A DNA stretch of 7,851 nucleotides from Chloroflexota bacterium (GTDB lineage: Bacteria; Chloroflexota; Anaerolineae; DTPP01): NCBI GenBank assembly GCA_012514615.1, contig JAAYZY010000393.1:1-7851 (forward strand), in the 5' to 3' direction. This document shows, one piece after another, positions 5,726-7,851 of the stretch. Under the pieces are notes generated by a model. It was not told the origin of the DNA, made no database searches, and saw only the letters and a program-made list of their open reading frames with translations. The stretch's first letter is position 1; each line of letters starts with the position of its first letter. Both the position numbers and the translations under genes were made by a program.

Positions 5726-7851
5726 ATGGCCTTACGACGCAAGCGCCTAGACGCCGAGGCTCTGCTGCGGCAGGCACACCGCCTGGCGTGGGATGGGCAG
5801 TGGCCGGACGCCCTGTCGCTGTACCGCCAAGCGGTGGAAACGCAGCCGCGCTTGGCCGCCGCCTACCTGGGCCTGGCCCAGGCCCACTCGGCCTTGGGCC
5901 AGGCGTCCGACGCCCATGCTGCGCTCAGTCAGGCCATGGAACTCGATCCCCAGGACCCGCTGGCCGTCTCCAGCCGCGGCGACCTGCTGTTGCGCACTGG
6001 CCAGATCGGCAAGGCCATGGCGGACTTCGACGCCGCGGCCCTGCTGTGGACGCGGCAGGGCCAGCCAGCCCAAGCCGAGCAGATCTGGCGCAAAGCGGCG
6101 CGGTTGAGCCCCAACCACCCCCAGCCGCACCAGCGCCTGGCCGAGCATCTGCAAGCACAGGGCGCCGCCGAAGCGGCCATCGCCGAGTACCTGCACGCGG
6201 CGCGCCTGTTCCAGAAGAGCGGCCATGCCGAGGAAGCGGAGGCCATGTGCCTGGCGGTGTTGGGTCTTGCCCCCGGGCACGCCGAGGCCCTGCTGCTAGC
6301 CGAAGCCCTACGCGAAGGCCATCGGCCGCCTGCCGCCGCAGCGGTAGCCGCGTCGCCGCGGCCCTCGGCGCAAGGGGGCCCTGCGGCCGCCGCCCGAGCC
6401 CAGGCCTTGAGCGAGTTGGCCGCCCAGGCCTCGGTGAGCAACGATCTGGCCCGGGCCATGGACCTGCAGAACCGTGGTGAGACCGCGGAAGCCCTGGCGG
6501 CCTACCAGCGGGTTCTTGAGGTCGGCGACACTCGCCCGGCGGTTCGCTTCAGCCTGGGGCTGCTCTTGCGAGACAGCCAGCGCTTCGCCGAGGCTGCGGA
6601 GCAGTTGAGCCAGGCGCAGCACGACCCGGCCTATGCCCTTGGCAGCCACCACGCGCTGGCCGACTGCTACCGCGCCCAGGGCCAGGTGGACCGTGCCTTG
6701 GCCCACCTCATCGAAGCGCTGAAGACCGTGGACGTCAGGACGGTGAAGGGGGAACAGGCCGACCTGCTGAGTCGTCAATATGACGATTTGGCTGAGAGCT
6801 ACCTGGCGAAAGGCCAGCGGACGCGGGCGGCAGCGTTCATGAACTCCCTGGCGCAGTTCCTGAGCACCAGTGGGTGGCGAGCCAAGGCGCGGGAGGCCAG
6901 ACGCCTGCTGGACGGACTCAGCGCAGGCGGCCCTCCCATCAGCTTGGCCGAGGCGTTGGACGTGCCCTACCCTGATGAGGTCTTGGCCTCCATCGCCCTG
7001 GCCCAGGAGTACGTTCGCCGCGGCCTGCACCTGGCCGCCAGTGAGGAGTGCCACCAGGCGATTGCCCAAGTGCCTTGGTGCCTACCGTTGCACCTGCAGC
7101 TGGCCGAGGTGCTGAGAGCCGCCCAGCGTTTCGACGACGCCGCCCGCAAGTACGCCTATGTGGCTGAGACGCACGCGGCTCGGGGGGAGCGTACTCAGGC
7201 CGCCGGCATCTACCGCCAGATGCTGGCGACGGCACCCATGGATGTCCACGCCCGCTCACGCAGGATCGAACTGCTGGTTGGCAGCCGTCAGGTCGAGGAG
7301 GCGCTCGACGAGGCTCTGAGCCTAGCCAGCACCTACTACCAACTGGCCCAGGTGGACAAGGCCTTGGATACCTACCGCGCCGCGCTCCGCCTGGCGCAGC
7401 AGAGCCCGGATCCGCAGCGTTGGCAGACGCGCCTGCTGCACCACACCGCCGACATTCAGCTCCAGCGCATGCAGTGGCCGCAGGCCGTGCAGACCTACAG
7501 GCAGATCAAGGAGGTGGACCCCAACGACGAGCGGGCCCGCTTCCAGCTGGTAGACCTGCAGATGAAGCTGAGCCGAACCGAGCAGGCGCAGCAGGAGATC
7601 GACGATCTGAGCGCGCTCTACCGGGCGCGGGGGGAGCAGGGCAAGGAAGTCACTCTACTGGAGCAACTGGTGGCGCAGTGGCCGGACGACGCTGGCCTGC
7701 ACAGCCGCCTGGCCCGCGTCTACTTGGAGAAGGGGGAGACCCGCAAGGCCGTGGCCGAACTGGACAACCTGGGGGAGCTGCAACTGCGCGCCGGGCAGAA
7801 GCGCCAGGCTGCTGAGACCATCCGGCAGCTGATCGTCCTGGTTCCCGAAGA
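5726..7851 (+). CDS. Large tetratricopeptide-repeat (TPR) protein, N-terminal 708 residues (runs off the right edge)
   Basis: The frame from ATG 5726 is open to the window edge, giving 708 complete codons and no stop. AGGAGGGG at 5714-5721 is a good ribosome site. The protein is nearly all helical hairpin repeats of about 34 residues. Clear TPR units include WDGQWPDALSLYRQAV (22-37), YLGLAQAHSALGQ (47-59) ending MELDPQDP (71-78), and later units near 247-266, 307-332, 454-480, 487-505, 536-556, 577-600 and 655-682. Residues 198-225 break the pattern with an Ala/Pro/Gly-rich stretch that looks like a flexible linker between two repeat arrays. The N-terminus is basic (MALRRKRLD) with no signal peptide or membrane segment, so it is probably cytoplasmic. 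TPR arrays bind other proteins, so a scaffold or assembly role is likely but the partner is unknown. Whether an enzymatic or membrane domain follows cannot be seen. The hairpin after argF may separate its expression from upstream genes. Confidence 0.88.
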   Translation, partial: MALRRKRLDAEALLRQAHRLAWDGQWPDALSLYRQAVETQPRLAAAYLGLAQAHSALGQASDAHAALSQAMELDPQDPLAVSSRGDLLLRTGQIGKAMADFDAAALLWTRQGQPAQAEQIWRKAARLSPNHPQPHQRLAEHLQAQGAAEAAIAEYLHAARLFQKSGHAEEAEAMCLAVLGLAPGHAEALLLAEALREGHRPPAAAAVAASPRPSAQGGPAAAARAQALSELAAQASVSNDLARAMDLQNRGETAEALAAYQRVLEVGDTRPAVRFSLGLLLRDSQRFAEAAEQLSQAQHDPAYALGSHHALADCYRAQGQVDRALAHLIEALKTVDVRTVKGEQADLLSRQYDDLAESYLAKGQRTRAAAFMNSLAQFLSTSGWRAKAREARRLLDGLSAGGPPISLAEALDVPYPDEVLASIALAQEYVRRGLHLAASEECHQAIAQVPWCLPLHLQLAEVLRAAQRFDDAARKYAYVAETHAARGERTQAAGIYRQMLATAPMDVHARSRRIELLVGSRQVEEALDEALSLASTYYQLAQVDKALDTYRAALRLAQQSPDPQRWQTRLLHHTADIQLQRMQWPQAVQTYRQIKEVDPNDERARFQLVDLQMKLSRTEQAQQEIDDLSALYRARGEQGKEVTLLEQLVAQWPDDAGLHSRLARVYLEKGETRKAVAELDNLGELQLRAGQKRQAAETIRQLIVLVPE

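Noticed and set aside
5176..5742. 188-residue minus-strand open frame opposite argF
   Set aside because: It is antisense to an unmistakable ornithine carbamoyltransferase, and its His/Val/Gly-rich composition is typical of a shadow frame.
7420..7815. Plus-strand 131-residue frame inside the TPR gene
   Set aside because: The TPR frame was followed codon by codon from 5726 to 7851 without a stop. This alternative has Ala/Gly/Arg-rich shadow composition.

Overview
The window looks like ordinary chromosome from a high-GC bacterium, most likely a member of Chloroflexota close to Anaerolineae. That placement rests on remembered family resemblance (a bacterial HerA/NurA locus with a HAS-barrel-type third gene, a membrane-anchored methyltransferase, a large TPR protein), not on a marker gene. 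All eight genes have the same GC-rich codon style. I see no mobile element, tRNA, rRNA, CRISPR array or recent insertion.

Left arm (1-2237, minus strand). Three tightly packed genes are read leftward: a NurA-family nuclease (1074-2237), a 198-residue protein whose N-terminus looks like a HAS barrel (481-1077), and the N-terminus of a HerA-like ATPase that runs off the left edge (1-473). nurA and the middle gene overlap by 4 bp. The middle gene and herA are 7 bp apart. HerA and NurA together process DNA ends in archaea. The conserved-looking middle gene, placed between the two known partners, is the most interesting item here.

Divergent intergenic region (2238-2438, 201 bp). It holds a strong sigma70-type promoter facing right (TTGTCC, 17 bp, TATAAT), a weaker extended -10 promoter facing left toward nurA, and a GGGCTC/GAGCCC dyad between them. 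It is the only sizeable gap in the window.

Right arm (2439-7851, plus strand). The order is a membrane-anchored class I SAM methyltransferase with a C-terminal zinc ribbon (2439-3353), a YfcE/MJ0936-type metallophosphoesterase starting at GTG with a 4 bp overlap (3350-3889), a fumarylacetoacetate hydrolase-family enzyme starting at TTG (3910-4686), ornithine carbamoyltransferase argF (4738-5658), a GC-rich hairpin (5674-5690), and a large TPR protein open at the right edge (5726-7851). The first two are translationally coupled. The next two follow after 20 and 51 bp and could share the same transcript, although their functions are not obviously linked. argF is the arginine pathway step making citrulline, and no other arg gene is visible.
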